Shown: positions 1-8,995, counted from the first letter of the stretch. The stretch: DNA of 64,000 nucleotides from VRUE01 sp963737575 (GCA_963737575.1 CAVTTJ010000005.1:186001-250000), one strand, 5' to 3'. The notes: generated from the letters alone by a model not told the origin. Made by a program: numbers and translations.

Positions 1-1
1 C

Positions 2-55
2 AACCTCTTCCTCGAAGGCAGCGGAACCAGCGGGAGCTCGAAATGCGCACCTTGA
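2..55 (+). CDS. 3' end of a truncated upstream gene, probably another pilin-like protein
   Basis: An open frame enters from the left edge and ends with TGA at 53-55, overlapping the first 13 bases of the next gene. Only 17 residues are visible, ending in Ser-Ser-Lys-Cys-Ala-Pro. Short overlaps of this kind recur through the pilus cluster, so a further minor pilin gene upstream is a reasonable inference. The other two frames are also open here, so the frame choice rests on the overlap pattern alone. Confidence 0.4.
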   Translation, partial: NLFLEGSGTSGSSKCAP

Positions 56-756
56 TCAGAGACGAGAAGGGTTTCACGTTGGTCGAGATGCTGGTCGGGA
101 TGATGACCTCGCTGATCGTCCTCGGGTCGATCCTGATGCTGGTCCAGGTCGCCGTCAAGAACCAGGACCGGACCGCCGAACGGGTCGCCGCCGACCAGCG
201 CGGACGGCCGGCGATGAACAAGATCCTCGACCGACTTCACGCCTCATGCGTCGCCCCGCTGATGACCCCCGTCAGGGAAGGCAGCGATGACAACACGCTC
301 ATCCTCCTTTCCAAAGCCGGCTCGGCGGCGATCATGACGCCGAACCGTTACGTGATCGGCCTCAGCGGCACGGCGCTCACCGAAACGGTCTACGCGCCGA
401 CCGGTGGTGAACCGCCGGAATGGACCTTTGCCTCGACCCCCAGTGGGACGACGAAGATCCTCGAAGGCGTCGGCCCGGCGGCGGTGGGAGAACCGCCGCA
501 GGTCGTGCCGGTCTTTCGTTACTACGCGTATGAAGACGCGAACAAAGACGGGGTGATCGAAACGGTTCAGCTGACAACGCCGTTGAGCAAAACCGACGCC
601 AGCCGTACGGTCAGGGTCGACGTCGCCTTCACGATCGATCCTCCGGAAAGCGGCCCCAGCGCGCCGGAATCGCGGGTCGCCCTGACCGACTCGGCGACGT
701 TGCGGATCGAACCCGCCACCGAGGACACCGCACAGGTGAACATGCCATGCGTCTGA
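43..756 (+). CDS. Type IV pilus minor pilin-like protein (prepilin N-terminal methylation motif)
   Basis: The 237-residue product starts with a short basic leader followed by GFTLVEM (residues 10-16), the class III signal cut by prepilin peptidase between Gly10 and Phe11, with the conserved Glu at +5 of the mature protein. A hydrophobic helix of about 20 residues follows. The rest is a polar domain of the PilW/PilV minor pilin type. A GGGAG sits 6 nt before the ATG. It overlaps the next gene by 10 nt, so the two are probably translationally coupled. It likely primes or decorates a pilus; the exact minor pilin class cannot be told from sequence reading. Confidence 0.85.
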   Translation: MRTLIRDEKGFTLVEMLVGMMTSLIVLGSILMLVQVAVKNQDRTAERVAADQRGRPAMNKILDRLHASCVAPLMTPVREGSDDNTLILLSKAGSAAIMTPNRYVIGLSGTALTETVYAPTGGEPPEWTFASTPSGTTKILEGVGPAAVGEPPQVVPVFRYYAYEDANKDGVIETVQLTTPLSKTDASRTVRVDVAFTIDPPESGPSAPESRVALTDSATLRIEPATEDTAQVNMPCV

Positions 757-2342
757 TCGCCTGCCATATCCGGGCGCGACTGCGCCGCCTCAAGAACGGC
801 GAGGACGGCTACACGATGATCGCCGCGATCGGCGCCGTCGCGCTGCTCTCGGTCCTCTCCGCGGCAGCGCTCGCCGCGACCAGGGGCGACATCAACCTGA
901 CCCAGCGCGACCTCAACCGCAAGCAGGCCTTTGCCGCCGCCCAGGCGGGGATCGCCGACTTCTCGTTCCACCTCAACAACGACAACAGCTACTGGGCCAA
1001 GTGCACCAACGTCCCGACCCCCAACGCGATGAACCCGGTCGGGGTGACGACGAATCGGCGAGCGCTCTCGGGCGGCGGCGAATACGCGATCGAATCGCTG
1101 CCGGCGGCAGGGTACGCCAAATGTGACCCGAACAACTCCGAATCGATGATCGAGAAAGCTGACGGGGTGGTGGGGACGTTCAGAATCCGCTCGACGGGCT
1201 TCGTCGGCCAAGAGGAAGTATCGCTGGTCGCCTCCTACAAGCGGGCCAGCCTCCTCGACTTCATCTACATGACGAACTACGAGACCGCCGACCCGCTGAC
1301 CTACGGGTCCGCTGCGGAAGTGACCGAAGCGAACGCGAAATGCAAAAAATACCGCCGCCAGGGCCGCAGCGATTCCATCTGCAGCCCGATCGTATTTAGG
1401 ACCGGCGACGAAATTCGCGGCCCGCTCCACACCAACGATGAACTCGCGATCTGCGGGACGCCGAAATTCGGCCGCGGACCGACCGACACGATCGAGGTCA
1501 GCGCCAAAGACCCCGGCTGGTGGGACGGGAAATGCGAAGGCTTCGGCACCGCCAAACCGAACTTCGTCGGGCCGCTGAAGACCACCGCCGACACCCTCGA
1601 ACCGCCGCCGACCAACGGCCAGCTGAAAACCATTGCCGGGCCCTCCTACACCTTTACCTGCGTCTCCTCGATCGTCCTCAGCGGGACGAACATGACGGTC
1701 ACGTCGTACAACTTCACCGGGACCAAAACGTTCCCGGCCAGTGGTGTGGTCTATGTTGCCAATGGCACCCCGAGTGACTGCACCAAACCAGGAAAAGAAT
1801 GGTCCGCGTGCCCGTCGCTCTCGTCGCCGTTCAAGGCGACCTACTCAAAAGAAGTGAAGTGCGGCAACGTCTACGTCAGCGGCAATTACAGCGGCAGGCT
1901 GACGATCGCGGCCGACAACGACATCATCGTCAACGGCAACATCATTCGCGAAGGGTCGGGGATGTTGGGCCTGATTGCGAACAACTTCATCCGCATCTGG
2001 CACCCTTATCCGACCGAGACCGCGCGCGGCAGCTGCGGAACGGGGGCCGGCGTCGAAGGGACCACGAACCTGCGGATCGACGCCTCGCTGCTGGCCATCG
2101 CCCACTCCTTCATCGTTGACCACTACGACTGCGGCGCCAGCCTCGGCACGCTGACCGTCAACGGCTCGATCTCGCAGGAGTTCCGCGGCCCGGTCGGGAC
2201 GGTGGGAAGCCCCGGGACGGGATACTTGAAGAACTACACCTACGACGACCGCCTCCGCTACATGGAGCCGCCGAACTTCCTCGAACCGGTGAAATCTTCG
2301 TGGCGGATCCAGCGCGAGACGCTCGACTACAACTTCGAATGA
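747..2342 (+). CDS. PilX-like pilus assembly / surface protein
   Basis: The 531-residue product has a basic N-terminus, a DGYTMIAAIG stretch resembling a degenerate prepilin signal, one membrane helix (about residues 24-46) and then an amphipathic segment typical of PilX N-terminal domains. The long remainder is Gly/Ser/Thr/Asn-rich with several Cys residues, and looks extracellular and beta-rich. The canonical GFxxxE signal is not preserved, so cleavage by prepilin peptidase is uncertain. It lies between a minor pilin and the prepilin peptidase, which supports a role as a large minor pilin or tip protein. Confidence 0.7.
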   Translation: MRLIACHIRARLRRLKNGEDGYTMIAAIGAVALLSVLSAAALAATRGDINLTQRDLNRKQAFAAAQAGIADFSFHLNNDNSYWAKCTNVPTPNAMNPVGVTTNRRALSGGGEYAIESLPAAGYAKCDPNNSESMIEKADGVVGTFRIRSTGFVGQEEVSLVASYKRASLLDFIYMTNYETADPLTYGSAAEVTEANAKCKKYRRQGRSDSICSPIVFRTGDEIRGPLHTNDELAICGTPKFGRGPTDTIEVSAKDPGWWDGKCEGFGTAKPNFVGPLKTTADTLEPPPTNGQLKTIAGPSYTFTCVSSIVLSGTNMTVTSYNFTGTKTFPASGVVYVANGTPSDCTKPGKEWSACPSLSSPFKATYSKEVKCGNVYVSGNYSGRLTIAADNDIIVNGNIIREGSGMLGLIANNFIRIWHPYPTETARGSCGTGAGVEGTTNLRIDASLLAIAHSFIVDHYDCGASLGTLTVNGSISQEFRGPVGTVGSPGTGYLKNYTYDDRLRYMEPPNFLEPVKSSWRIQRETLDYNFE

Positions 2343-2353
2343 TTCATTGAGAG

Positions 2354-3115
2354 ATGGTGGGAACTCTCACAGGCACGGTCTTCGCCTTCCTCGGGGGCGC
2401 CATGTCGGGCAGCTTCCTCAGCGTCGTCGCCCACAGGGTTCCGCGCGGGGAATCGATCGTCGCGCCCCGCTCGCGCTGCTCGAGCTGCGGGACGACGATC
2501 GCCGCCTACGACAACATCCCGATCGTCTCCTGGCTGCTGCTGCGCGGGCGCTGTCGCAGCTGCGGGGTCCGGATTCCCGCCCGCTATCCGCTGATCGAGA
2601 TCACGACGGGGTTGGCGTTCGCGGCGACGGCGCTGGTCCTGCACGACGAACCGGCTGAGCTCGTCCTCGGCCTGGCGCTGGTCGCGACCCTGGCCGCCGT
2701 CACCCTCACCGACCTCGAGCTGCGGCTGATCCCGAACCGGATCCTGCTCGTCTCGGCGATCGGCGGGGTCGCCCTCGCCGCCGCGCTCGACCCGGGCAGC
2801 CTGCCCGAACGAGCGATCGCCGCGACCGCCGCGGGAGGGCTGCTGTTCGCGGTGGCCCTCGCCTACCCGAAGGGGATGGGCCTCGGCGACGTCAAGCTGG
2901 CGGCGGTGATGGGTCTCTATCTGGGGCGCTGCATCGCGCCGGCACTGCTGACGGCCTTCCTGGTCGGCTCGGTGGTCGGCCTGGTGCTGATCGCCCGTCA
3001 GGGGTCGGCTGCGCGCAAGATGGCGATCCCGTTCGGCCCCTTCCTCGCGATCGGCGGCCTCGTCGGGTTGCTCGCCGGCGAACAGATCGTCAACTGGTAT
3101 CTGACGGCGTTCTGA
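2354..3115 (+). CDS. pilD: Prepilin peptidase / N-methyltransferase (A24 family)
   Basis: This 253-residue polytopic membrane aspartic protease cleaves and N-methylates type IV prepilins at the cytoplasmic face. The N-terminal domain carries two CxxC pairs (Cys42/45 and Cys67/70), probably zinc binding. Both catalytic Asp motifs are present: TDLELRLIPN (Asp120) and GMGLGDVKL (Asp179). About seven hydrophobic segments are seen, and the length is normal for the family. It starts 11 nt after the PilX-like gene with a GAGAG just before the ATG. Its substrates are presumably the pilins encoded immediately upstream. Confidence 0.95.
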   Translation: MVGTLTGTVFAFLGGAMSGSFLSVVAHRVPRGESIVAPRSRCSSCGTTIAAYDNIPIVSWLLLRGRCRSCGVRIPARYPLIEITTGLAFAATALVLHDEPAELVLGLALVATLAAVTLTDLELRLIPNRILLVSAIGGVALAAALDPGSLPERAIAATAAGGLLFAVALAYPKGMGLGDVKLAAVMGLYLGRCIAPALLTAFLVGSVVGLVLIARQGSAARKMAIPFGPFLAIGGLVGLLAGEQIVNWYLTAF

Positions 3116-3229
3116 GCCCCCTTCGGGTCAGGTTCTCCTAAAAATCGGTACTTGCAGGGCGAAAGGTACGCGGCCTTTCTGTCGATTCAGGGAGGGCTCC
3201 CGCCCAACCGGCGCCGAGAGATCCTCCCG
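3116..3229 (+). other. Structured non-coding leader upstream of pilM
   Basis: The 114-nt gap before pilM holds overlapping potential stems. GGGAGG (3190-3195) can pair with CCTCCC (3223-3228), right next to the start codon, or the same strand can form GGGA/TCCC (3190-3193 with 3198-3201). A GGTAC repeat flanks a GCGAAAGG segment at 3148-3168. Mutually exclusive stems beside the start codon suggest translational control of pilMNO, but no known riboswitch consensus was matched. Confidence 0.35.
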
Positions 3230-4315
3230 ATGCAATTCCAGCTGACCAGAAATAAGAAGAACGCCCCAGTCGTCGGCCTCGACATCGAGGCGGGCAGCAT
3301 CGCCGCCACCGAGGTGAGGGTGAACGGCGCGACCGAGGTCGTCGGCTCGGCGATCGGGCCGCTCGAGCCGGGCGCCTTCCAGGAAGGGGAGGTCCTCGAC
3401 GCAGACCTGCTCGCCGACGCGCTCAAGTCCCTCTTCGCCGAGAACAAGCTCTCGAAGCAGGTCCGGCTCGGGATCGGCAATCAGCGGCTCGTCGTGCGGA
3501 CGCTGAGGCTGCCGGCGATCGAGGACCCGAAGGAGATGGACGCGGCGATCCAGTTCCAGGCCCAGGAGCAGATGCCGATGCCGCTCGACCAGGCGGTGCT
3601 CGAGCACCAGGTGGTCGGCGGGGTCCCGGCCGAGGAGGGGGCCGCCCCCCAGGTCGACGTCGTCGTCGCCGCGGCCCGCCGCGACATGATCTCCACCTTC
3701 GTCACGCCGCTTCGCAGGGCCGGGCTCGAACCGATCGGGATCGACCTCTCGGTCTTCGCGATGATCCGCGCCCTCTCCGGAGTCGCCATCGCCCCCGCCG
3801 GTGAGCCGGCCCAGGCCCAGTTCGAGACGGTCCTCTACTGCAACCTCGGCGACATCACGAACCTCGCCGTCGCCCACGGCAGGGCCTGCCTCTTCGCCCG
3901 CGTCTCGCCGGTAGGCCTCGAGGCGGTCAGCTCGAGGTTCGGGACCACCCACGGCCTCAGCCCCGAGCACGCGACGCAGTGGCTCAACCACGTCGGCCTC
4001 GAGCAGCCGGTCGAGCAGGTCGAGGGCGACGTCCAGATCGTCGCCGACGCCCGCCGCCACCTCGAAGAAGGGGTCACGGCACTCGCCGACGAGCTCCGCC
4101 TCTCGCTCGACTACTACGGGTCGCAGGAAGGCGTGCTCCCGGTCCAGCGGATCGTCGTCTGCGGCCCCGGGGCCGCGATTCCGGGCCTGATCGCTCGGAT
4201 GGAAGCCGGACTTCCCTACCCGATCGCCGTCGGCCGGCCGGCCCCGCTCGAAGGCTTCGACCCGGCGGCGGCCGCGAGGCTGACCCTACCCCTCGGCCTC
4301 GCCCTGGAGCAGTAG
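3230..4315 (+). CDS. pilM: Type IV pilus assembly ATPase-like protein PilM
   Basis: The 361-residue product is an actin-like (FtsA-fold) cytoplasmic protein that binds the N-terminus of PilN and links the inner-membrane pilus subcomplex to the assembly ATPase. The N-terminal VVGLDIEAGSI phosphate-1 motif and the C-terminal CGPGAAIPGL nucleotide-binding loop (about residues 304-315) are visible. The ATG at 3230 is preferred over an upstream in-frame start at 3152 because homology-like sequence begins only at MQFQLTRNKK. A GAGAG lies about 10 nt upstream. pilN follows 2 nt downstream. Confidence 0.92.
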   Translation: MQFQLTRNKKNAPVVGLDIEAGSIAATEVRVNGATEVVGSAIGPLEPGAFQEGEVLDADLLADALKSLFAENKLSKQVRLGIGNQRLVVRTLRLPAIEDPKEMDAAIQFQAQEQMPMPLDQAVLEHQVVGGVPAEEGAAPQVDVVVAAARRDMISTFVTPLRRAGLEPIGIDLSVFAMIRALSGVAIAPAGEPAQAQFETVLYCNLGDITNLAVAHGRACLFARVSPVGLEAVSSRFGTTHGLSPEHATQWLNHVGLEQPVEQVEGDVQIVADARRHLEEGVTALADELRLSLDYYGSQEGVLPVQRIVVCGPGAAIPGLIARMEAGLPYPIAVGRPAPLEGFDPAAAARLTLPLGLALEQ

Positions 4316-4317
4316 AG

Positions 4318-5130
4318 ATGCGACCGATCAACCTCATCCCACCCGATGAACGCCGAGGCTCTCAGGCGCCGCTGCGGTCGGGCCCGCTCGCCTACATCCT
4401 GGTCGGCGCGCTGGTGCTGGTCCTCGCCGGCGTTACCGCCCTGGTCCTGACCGGCAACAAGGTCTCCGAACGGGAAGGCGAAGTCGCGACGCTCACCAGC
4501 GAAGACACGACCGCCGCCGCCGAAGCGGAAAAGCTGACCTCCTACGTCACCTTCCAGACGACCAGCGAACAGAGGGTCGAAACGGTCGAAAGCCTCGCCA
4601 ACAGCCGCTTCGACTGGGAACGGGTGATGCGCGAACTCTCCCTGATCCTTCCCTCCGACGTCTGGCTGGTCGAACTCAGCGCCAGCGCGACCGGGGAAAC
4701 GAACACCGGCGGCGGCGGCGGGACCCTGCGTGGATCGATCCCCGGCCCTGCGCTCGAACTCGAAGGCTGCGCGACGAGCCAGGACGCAGTCGCGGGCTTC
4801 GTCAGAGCGCTGAAGGACATCGACGGCGTCACCCGTGTCGGCCTCGAATCCTCCGAACTCGGCGATGAGGAAAAAAAGACGAGCGAAGAAGTCACCAGCG
4901 AAAGCACCTCGAACGCAAGCACCGCCGACTGCCGGACCAAATCCTTCATCGCCAAATTCGAAATCACGGTCGCCTTCGATGCCGCCCCGGTCGCCCAGAC
5001 CGCCGAAGCCGAAGTCGAAGCTGCGCCGGCCCCGACCACGTCTCCTCCGGCGAGCGGCGAATCCGAATCGACCGAATCTTCTGGCACCAGCCAGACGACC
5101 TCGACCGAATCGGGCGGGAGCGGCGAATGA
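4318..5130 (+). CDS. pilN: Type IV pilus inner-membrane assembly protein PilN
   Basis: This 270-residue protein opens with MRPINLIPPDERR, the conserved PilN cytoplasmic peptide that docks in PilM. One membrane helix follows (about residues 24-46), then a coiled-coil stretch and a periplasm-facing PilN-type domain. The last 40 residues are a low-complexity Ser/Thr/Glu/Ala tail, longer than in Gram-negative PilN. It begins 2 nt after pilM and its stop overlaps the pilO start (ATGA), so pilMNO is one operon. In a monoderm host the outer domain would face the cell-wall space. Confidence 0.92.
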   Translation: MRPINLIPPDERRGSQAPLRSGPLAYILVGALVLVLAGVTALVLTGNKVSEREGEVATLTSEDTTAAAEAEKLTSYVTFQTTSEQRVETVESLANSRFDWERVMRELSLILPSDVWLVELSASATGETNTGGGGGTLRGSIPGPALELEGCATSQDAVAGFVRALKDIDGVTRVGLESSELGDEEKKTSEEVTSESTSNASTADCRTKSFIAKFEITVAFDAAPVAQTAEAEVEAAPAPTTSPPASGESESTESSGTSQTTSTESGGSGE

Positions 5131-5912
5131 AACTCGCAATGACAGGGACGAACCGGGCGATCGCAGTCGGTGTGCTGATCGCCGTCGCCGCCGTCGCGTT
5201 CTGGGTGATGGTCCTCAGCCCGAAGCGCGAAGAAGCGTCGAAGCTCGGCACCGAAGTCGAAAACCTCCAGGCCTCGCTATCCCAGCATGAATCCGAAGTC
5301 CAGGCGGGCGAAGAAGCGAAGGAAGGCTTTGCCGACGACTACAAGCAGCTCGTCGTTCTTGGCAAGGCGACCCCCGGTGACGACGAAACCGCCTCCCTGA
5401 TGGTGCAGCTGAACGCGATCGCCGAACGCTCGAAGGTCCGGTTCTCGAACCTGAAACTGGAAAGCACCGGCGGGGCAGCCGGGATCGAAGTCGAACCCGA
5501 AGCCGCCGCCACAACGGTCGCGGGAGAAGAACCGCTGACGCCGACCGAGGCCGCGGCCTCGCTGATGCCGCTCGGCGCCGAAATCGGCCCCGCCGGCCTC
5601 GCGGTGATGCCATACAGCCTCACGTTCAACGGGACCTTCTTCCAGATCGCCGACTTCATCCACGGCATCGACCAGCTGGTCGAAACCCACAACCAGGCGG
5701 TGACCGTCGATGGTCGCCTGCTGACGGTCAACGGGTTCACGCTGAAAGGCGACACGAACAGGGAATTCCCGGTGCTCGAAGGCGAATTCTCCGTCACGAC
5801 GTTCCTGACGCCGCCTGGCGCAGAAGCCTCCGCCGAAGGCGCCCCTGAAGTTGCTGGCGGCTCGACCGAAGTCGCGCCTGTGTCGACGACGACGGGAGGG
5901 CCCGCGCAATGA
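5127..5912 (+). CDS. pilO: Type IV pilus inner-membrane assembly protein PilO
   Basis: The 261-residue product has a short cytoplasmic N-terminus, one membrane helix (about residues 11-31), a heptad-like coiled coil (residues 35-65) and a PilO-like alpha/beta domain up to about residue 225. It is the usual dimerisation partner of PilN. The C-terminal tail is Ala/Pro/Thr-rich. It overlaps pilN by 4 nt (ATGA) and the next gene by 4 nt. Family assignment rests on order, topology and length more than on a diagnostic motif. Confidence 0.85.
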   Translation: MKLAMTGTNRAIAVGVLIAVAAVAFWVMVLSPKREEASKLGTEVENLQASLSQHESEVQAGEEAKEGFADDYKQLVVLGKATPGDDETASLMVQLNAIAERSKVRFSNLKLESTGGAAGIEVEPEAAATTVAGEEPLTPTEAAASLMPLGAEIGPAGLAVMPYSLTFNGTFFQIADFIHGIDQLVETHNQAVTVDGRLLTVNGFTLKGDTNREFPVLEGEFSVTTFLTPPGAEASAEGAPEVAGGSTEVAPVSTTTGGPAQ

Positions 5913-6889
5913 ACTGGCTGAAGAAGGGTCCTGAACTGAAGCTCCCGTCGTTCCGCCGGTCAAAGGGCGAGAGCGAGGGCGGTGGCGGTGGCCTCGGCGC
6001 GAAGGCCCCGGACTTCATCGCCGATCTCTACTACGACCTGCGCGAGCGCCGGCTGCTGCCGCTGATTGCCCTCGTCGTCGTCGCGATCGCGGCGGTGCCG
6101 CTGCTGCTCGGCGACTCCGAAGAAGTCGTCCCACCGCCGAGCGAACCGGGCGCGACCGCCGGCGCCTCCAACGCCCCTGGCTCGACGCTCGCCGTGGTCG
6201 AGGCCAACCCCGGCCTGCGGGTCCCGAAGAAACGGCTCAAAGGCACTCCGACCGACCCGTTCAAGCAGAAATTCACCGGTTCAAGCTCGAGCAGCTCTGA
6301 AGGAGAAGGCGGAAGCGGCTCTGAAGCGACCTCGACGACCAGCACCGCCGCTCCGGAAGAATCCTCCGCACCGTCCAGCTTCGAAGTCGAAAACGAAGGA
6401 GGACGGACGGTCACCGTGCGTCCCACGCCCGAATCCGGATCCCCGCCCGGGACCTCGGGTCCGGTCAACCCCGAAAATCCCAACCTCCGCTTCTTCGGGT
6501 TCCGGCCGAACATCCGCTTCGGGCTCGCCGGCTCCGAACAGCTGAAGGCCTACGAAGAACTCGAGATCGGGACGAGGCTGCCGGAGAAGAAGCCGGTCGC
6601 CGTCTTCCTCGGCGTCTCCGACGACGGCAAGCTGGCGACCTTCGCGCTTTCCTCCGAAGTGGTCCTGGTCCAGGGCGAAGGCCAGTGCATCGGCGGCGCC
6701 CAGAGCTGCGGCCTGCTCAGCCTCAAGGCCGGCGACGCCGTCTCCCTCCTCACCGGCAACCCCGAACGCACCTTCCGCCTCAACGTGACGAAGATCCAGT
6801 GGGTCGAAGTCGACCCGCCGAAACCGCAGAAGGCGTCGAAGTCGTCGCGCAAGCCGTACCTGGACGTGTCCCAAAGCTTCAGTAAGTGA
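5909..6889 (+). CDS. Pilus-operon membrane protein, possible PilP functional analogue
   Basis: This 326-residue protein has an N-terminal cytoplasmic region with a Gly-rich linker, one membrane helix (about residues 51-67), a long disordered Pro/Ser/Gly/Glu segment (70-190) and a compact C-terminal domain (195-315) with two Cys in a CIGGAQSC motif that could form a disulfide. It is the fourth gene of the pilMNO operon (ATGA overlap with pilO). That is where PilP, the PilNO partner, sits in Gram-negatives, but no PilP signature or lipobox is visible. The role is therefore inferred from position. Confidence 0.6.
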   Translation: MNWLKKGPELKLPSFRRSKGESEGGGGGLGAKAPDFIADLYYDLRERRLLPLIALVVVAIAAVPLLLGDSEEVVPPPSEPGATAGASNAPGSTLAVVEANPGLRVPKKRLKGTPTDPFKQKFTGSSSSSSEGEGGSGSEATSTTSTAAPEESSAPSSFEVENEGGRTVTVRPTPESGSPPGTSGPVNPENPNLRFFGFRPNIRFGLAGSEQLKAYEELEIGTRLPEKKPVAVFLGVSDDGKLATFALSSEVVLVQGEGQCIGGAQSCGLLSLKAGDAVSLLTGNPERTFRLNVTKIQWVEVDPPKPQKASKSSRKPYLDVSQSFSK

Positions 6890-6904
6890 AGCGTTGGCGC
6901 TAAA

Positions 6905-6918
6905 CTCGCTGGAGCGAG
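6905..6918 (+). promoter_or_regulatory. Palindrome upstream of an HxlR regulator, possible autoregulatory operator
   Basis: CTCGCT-GG-AGCGAG is a perfect 14-nt inverted repeat. It overlaps a -10-like TAAACT (6901-6906) and lies 30 nt before the HxlR start codon. A second potential stem, GAGGCG (6916-6921) with CGCCTC (6935-6940), overlaps it. HxlR proteins often bind inverted repeats next to their own genes, so an operator is plausible. A terminator for the pilus operon is an alternative. Confidence 0.35.
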
Positions 6919-6948
6919 GCGTTTTCGACTTCCACGCCTCCGCCTCAG

Positions 6949-7296
6949 ATGAGTGCCGAAAGCAACTCCCAATGCCCCGTCTGCCGCACCGCCGACATCG
7001 TCTGCGGCAAGTGGACGCTCCTCATCATCCGTGACCTCGCCGGTGGCACCAGCCGCTTCTGCGAGCTCGAGCGCTCGCTGGAGGGGATCAGCCCGCGGAC
7101 GCTCTCGCTGCGCCTGCGGGCGCTCGAAGAGGAGGGGGTCGTCGTCCGCAGGACCTTCCCCGAGGTCCCGCCGCGGGTCGAGTACGCGCTGACCGAGAAA
7201 GGCGAGGCCCTGGCGCCGCTGATCGAGGACATGCGGCGCTACGGGCGGCGCTGGCTGATGGACGAGGCCGAGGCGCCGGTCGCCGCACCCGCCTAG
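6949..7296 (+). CDS. HxlR/MarR-like winged-helix transcriptional regulator
   Basis: The 115-residue product matches the HxlR family: an N-terminal CPVCRTADIVCGKWTLLII segment, a recognition region with GISPRTLSLRLRALEEEGVV, and a wing with VEYALTEKGEAL. Three Cys near the N-terminus (two as CPVC) could sense redox state or a thiol-reactive signal, as reported for some HxlR proteins. It stands alone between the pilus operon and an unknown gene, 67 nt upstream of the latter, so its target may be itself or either neighbour. Confidence 0.88.
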   Translation: MSAESNSQCPVCRTADIVCGKWTLLIIRDLAGGTSRFCELERSLEGISPRTLSLRLRALEEEGVVVRRTFPEVPPRVEYALTEKGEALAPLIEDMRRYGRRWLMDEAEAPVAAPA

Positions 7297-7363
7297 GGCC
7301 CGCGTTTTCTGCAAGCGGTCGTGCAGGCGCAGGAGCGCCTGTGGGGGAGGGGAAGCGTGAACC

Positions 7364-8995
7364 GTGCGCGACCCTGTCCTCAACCAGGCGATCAAGCAGC
7401 TCGCCGCCGAAGCCGCGACCCGATACGCGACGCTGGTCGCCGGCGGCGACCAGATCCCATTCGACGTCGACGAGCAGGCCGGCCCCGAGTCGCCGTTCCA
7501 CAGCTACCGCCCACTGACCTCCGAGTACGTGCTCCAGCGCGAGGACGAGCTCCGCTCGCTGCCCGGGTTCGAGGCCGCCCTCGACGCGGTCACGGTCGCC
7601 GACGTCGCCGCTCCGTACCTGGAGGGGGAGGGGGCGGCGGTCCCGGTCGACGCGGCCGAGCGGGCGGCACGGATGCTCGTGACCTTCTTCGCCTCGCTCT
7701 GGGACGGCTGTACCGAGTTCTCGCTCGACCGCGCCCGGCTCGACGGCGCCCTGGCGCTGCTCGACGCCGAGCTCTGCGACGTCGATGAGACCGAATTCCT
7801 GATCGCGCCGATCGTCGGCCTGCAGATGGCGCTTCCCCGTCTCCACCTCCCGCACGGGATGCAGGCGGTCCGGGCGGACGCGATCGAGGCTCCGACCGAG
7901 GCGATGCGGAGCGAGGGAATGGGCCGGCTGGCGTGGGAGCCTCAGTTCCTTGCGATCGCGGCGCTCGGCGAGGGCGCCGAGAGCGCGACCGATGCGATGC
8001 GCCAGCTGCACGAGCTGATCACCGTCATGCGGCTCTTCAAGACGGGCGGCGTCGGCCTCGGGCCGCACGCGTTCGCCCAGACCGGGAGCGGAGCCTGGAA
8101 GCGGGTCGCGACCGGCGCCGGCGCGGTCCGTCCCGGCGGCTACCGGCTGACCAAGAGCGAGGCCGAGAGCCTCGCCGAGTTCGCCTGTGCGCTCGAGGTC
8201 AGGCCCGACCCCGAGGGGTCGCTGGCCTGGTCCGTCGAGCGATTCGAGATGGGCTGCGGCCGCGAGTCGGCGATGAGCGGCCTGAGCGACCACCTGCTGG
8301 CGCTTCGCTCGCTGCTGGGGGGCGAGGGCCCTGTCGGCGCCTCGCTGCCGAAACGGGCCGCGGCGCTGATCGAGGACGACCCCGTCGCGAGGGGGGTCTG
8401 CCACGAGCGGATCGAGGCGGCGATCGAGCTCGAGCGCTCGCTGATGCGCGGCGGGCCGGCGGCCGGGACCCCAGAGCTCGCCGCCTGGATCGAGGAGGGC
8501 GTCCGCGGGATCCTCCGCGAGGCGGCGCTGGGCGAGATCAACCCCGATCTCGGCACCGCCGCCGACGAGTCCCTGATCGCCCTCGGCCTGGCCGAGGGCG
8601 ACGCCGAGATCACCGTCTCCGTCTCCACACCCAAGGCTCCGAAGCTCCCAGACATATCGGAGGTTCCGCATGTGCCCGCAGCCGAAGGCGAGGCCGAGGG
8701 CCCTGCCGACCAGCCCGAGTCGCACCCAGAGGAGGAAGTAATGAGCTACGACGACGACACCCGCATCATGGAGCCGATTCCCGTCGACGACGAGATTCGG
8801 ATCACCGCCACCAACTGGCTCGAGGAGGTCGAGGTCGACGAGGGCAGCACGCTCGAGTGGCACGGCGCCAGCCGCGCCCAGGGCCGCGAGCCGATCGACA
8901 CGCCGACCGTCCGCCACCTCTTCCCGGTGCCCGACGACGCCGACTGGCAGGTCAGCGAGCTCGAGTACGACCACTACCGCCGCGACGCAAGCTAG
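7364..8995 (+). CDS. Large soluble protein of unknown function
   Basis: This 543-residue protein is not recognised. It is rich in Glu/Ala/Leu helices, has no signal peptide or membrane segment, and carries an acidic disordered stretch (about residues 435-470) before a short C-terminal domain. The GTG at 7364 follows a purine-rich GGGGGAGGGGAAG. Its stop codon shares CTAG with the stop of the convergent ArsA-like gene, so transcription of the two must interfere unless it is coordinated. No catalytic motif was identified. The coding pattern (third-position GC) is as strong as in neighbouring genes. Confidence 0.75.
   Translation: MRDPVLNQAIKQLAAEAATRYATLVAGGDQIPFDVDEQAGPESPFHSYRPLTSEYVLQREDELRSLPGFEAALDAVTVADVAAPYLEGEGAAVPVDAAERAARMLVTFFASLWDGCTEFSLDRARLDGALALLDAELCDVDETEFLIAPIVGLQMALPRLHLPHGMQAVRADAIEAPTEAMRSEGMGRLAWEPQFLAIAALGEGAESATDAMRQLHELITVMRLFKTGGVGLGPHAFAQTGSGAWKRVATGAGAVRPGGYRLTKSEAESLAEFACALEVRPDPEGSLAWSVERFEMGCGRESAMSGLSDHLLALRSLLGGEGPVGASLPKRAAALIEDDPVARGVCHERIEAAIELERSLMRGGPAAGTPELAAWIEEGVRGILREAALGEINPDLGTAADESLIALGLAEGDAEITVSVSTPKAPKLPDISEVPHVPAAEGEAEGPADQPESHPEEEVMSYDDDTRIMEPIPVDDEIRITATNWLEEVEVDEGSTLEWHGASRAQGREPIDTPTVRHLFPVPDDADWQVSELEYDHYRRDAS

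Noticed and set aside
3148..3229. Cyclic di-GMP riboswitch upstream of pilM
   Set aside because: The GNRA-like GAAA and GGGC segments are suggestive, but the conserved joining segments of the known classes are not present in the right order.
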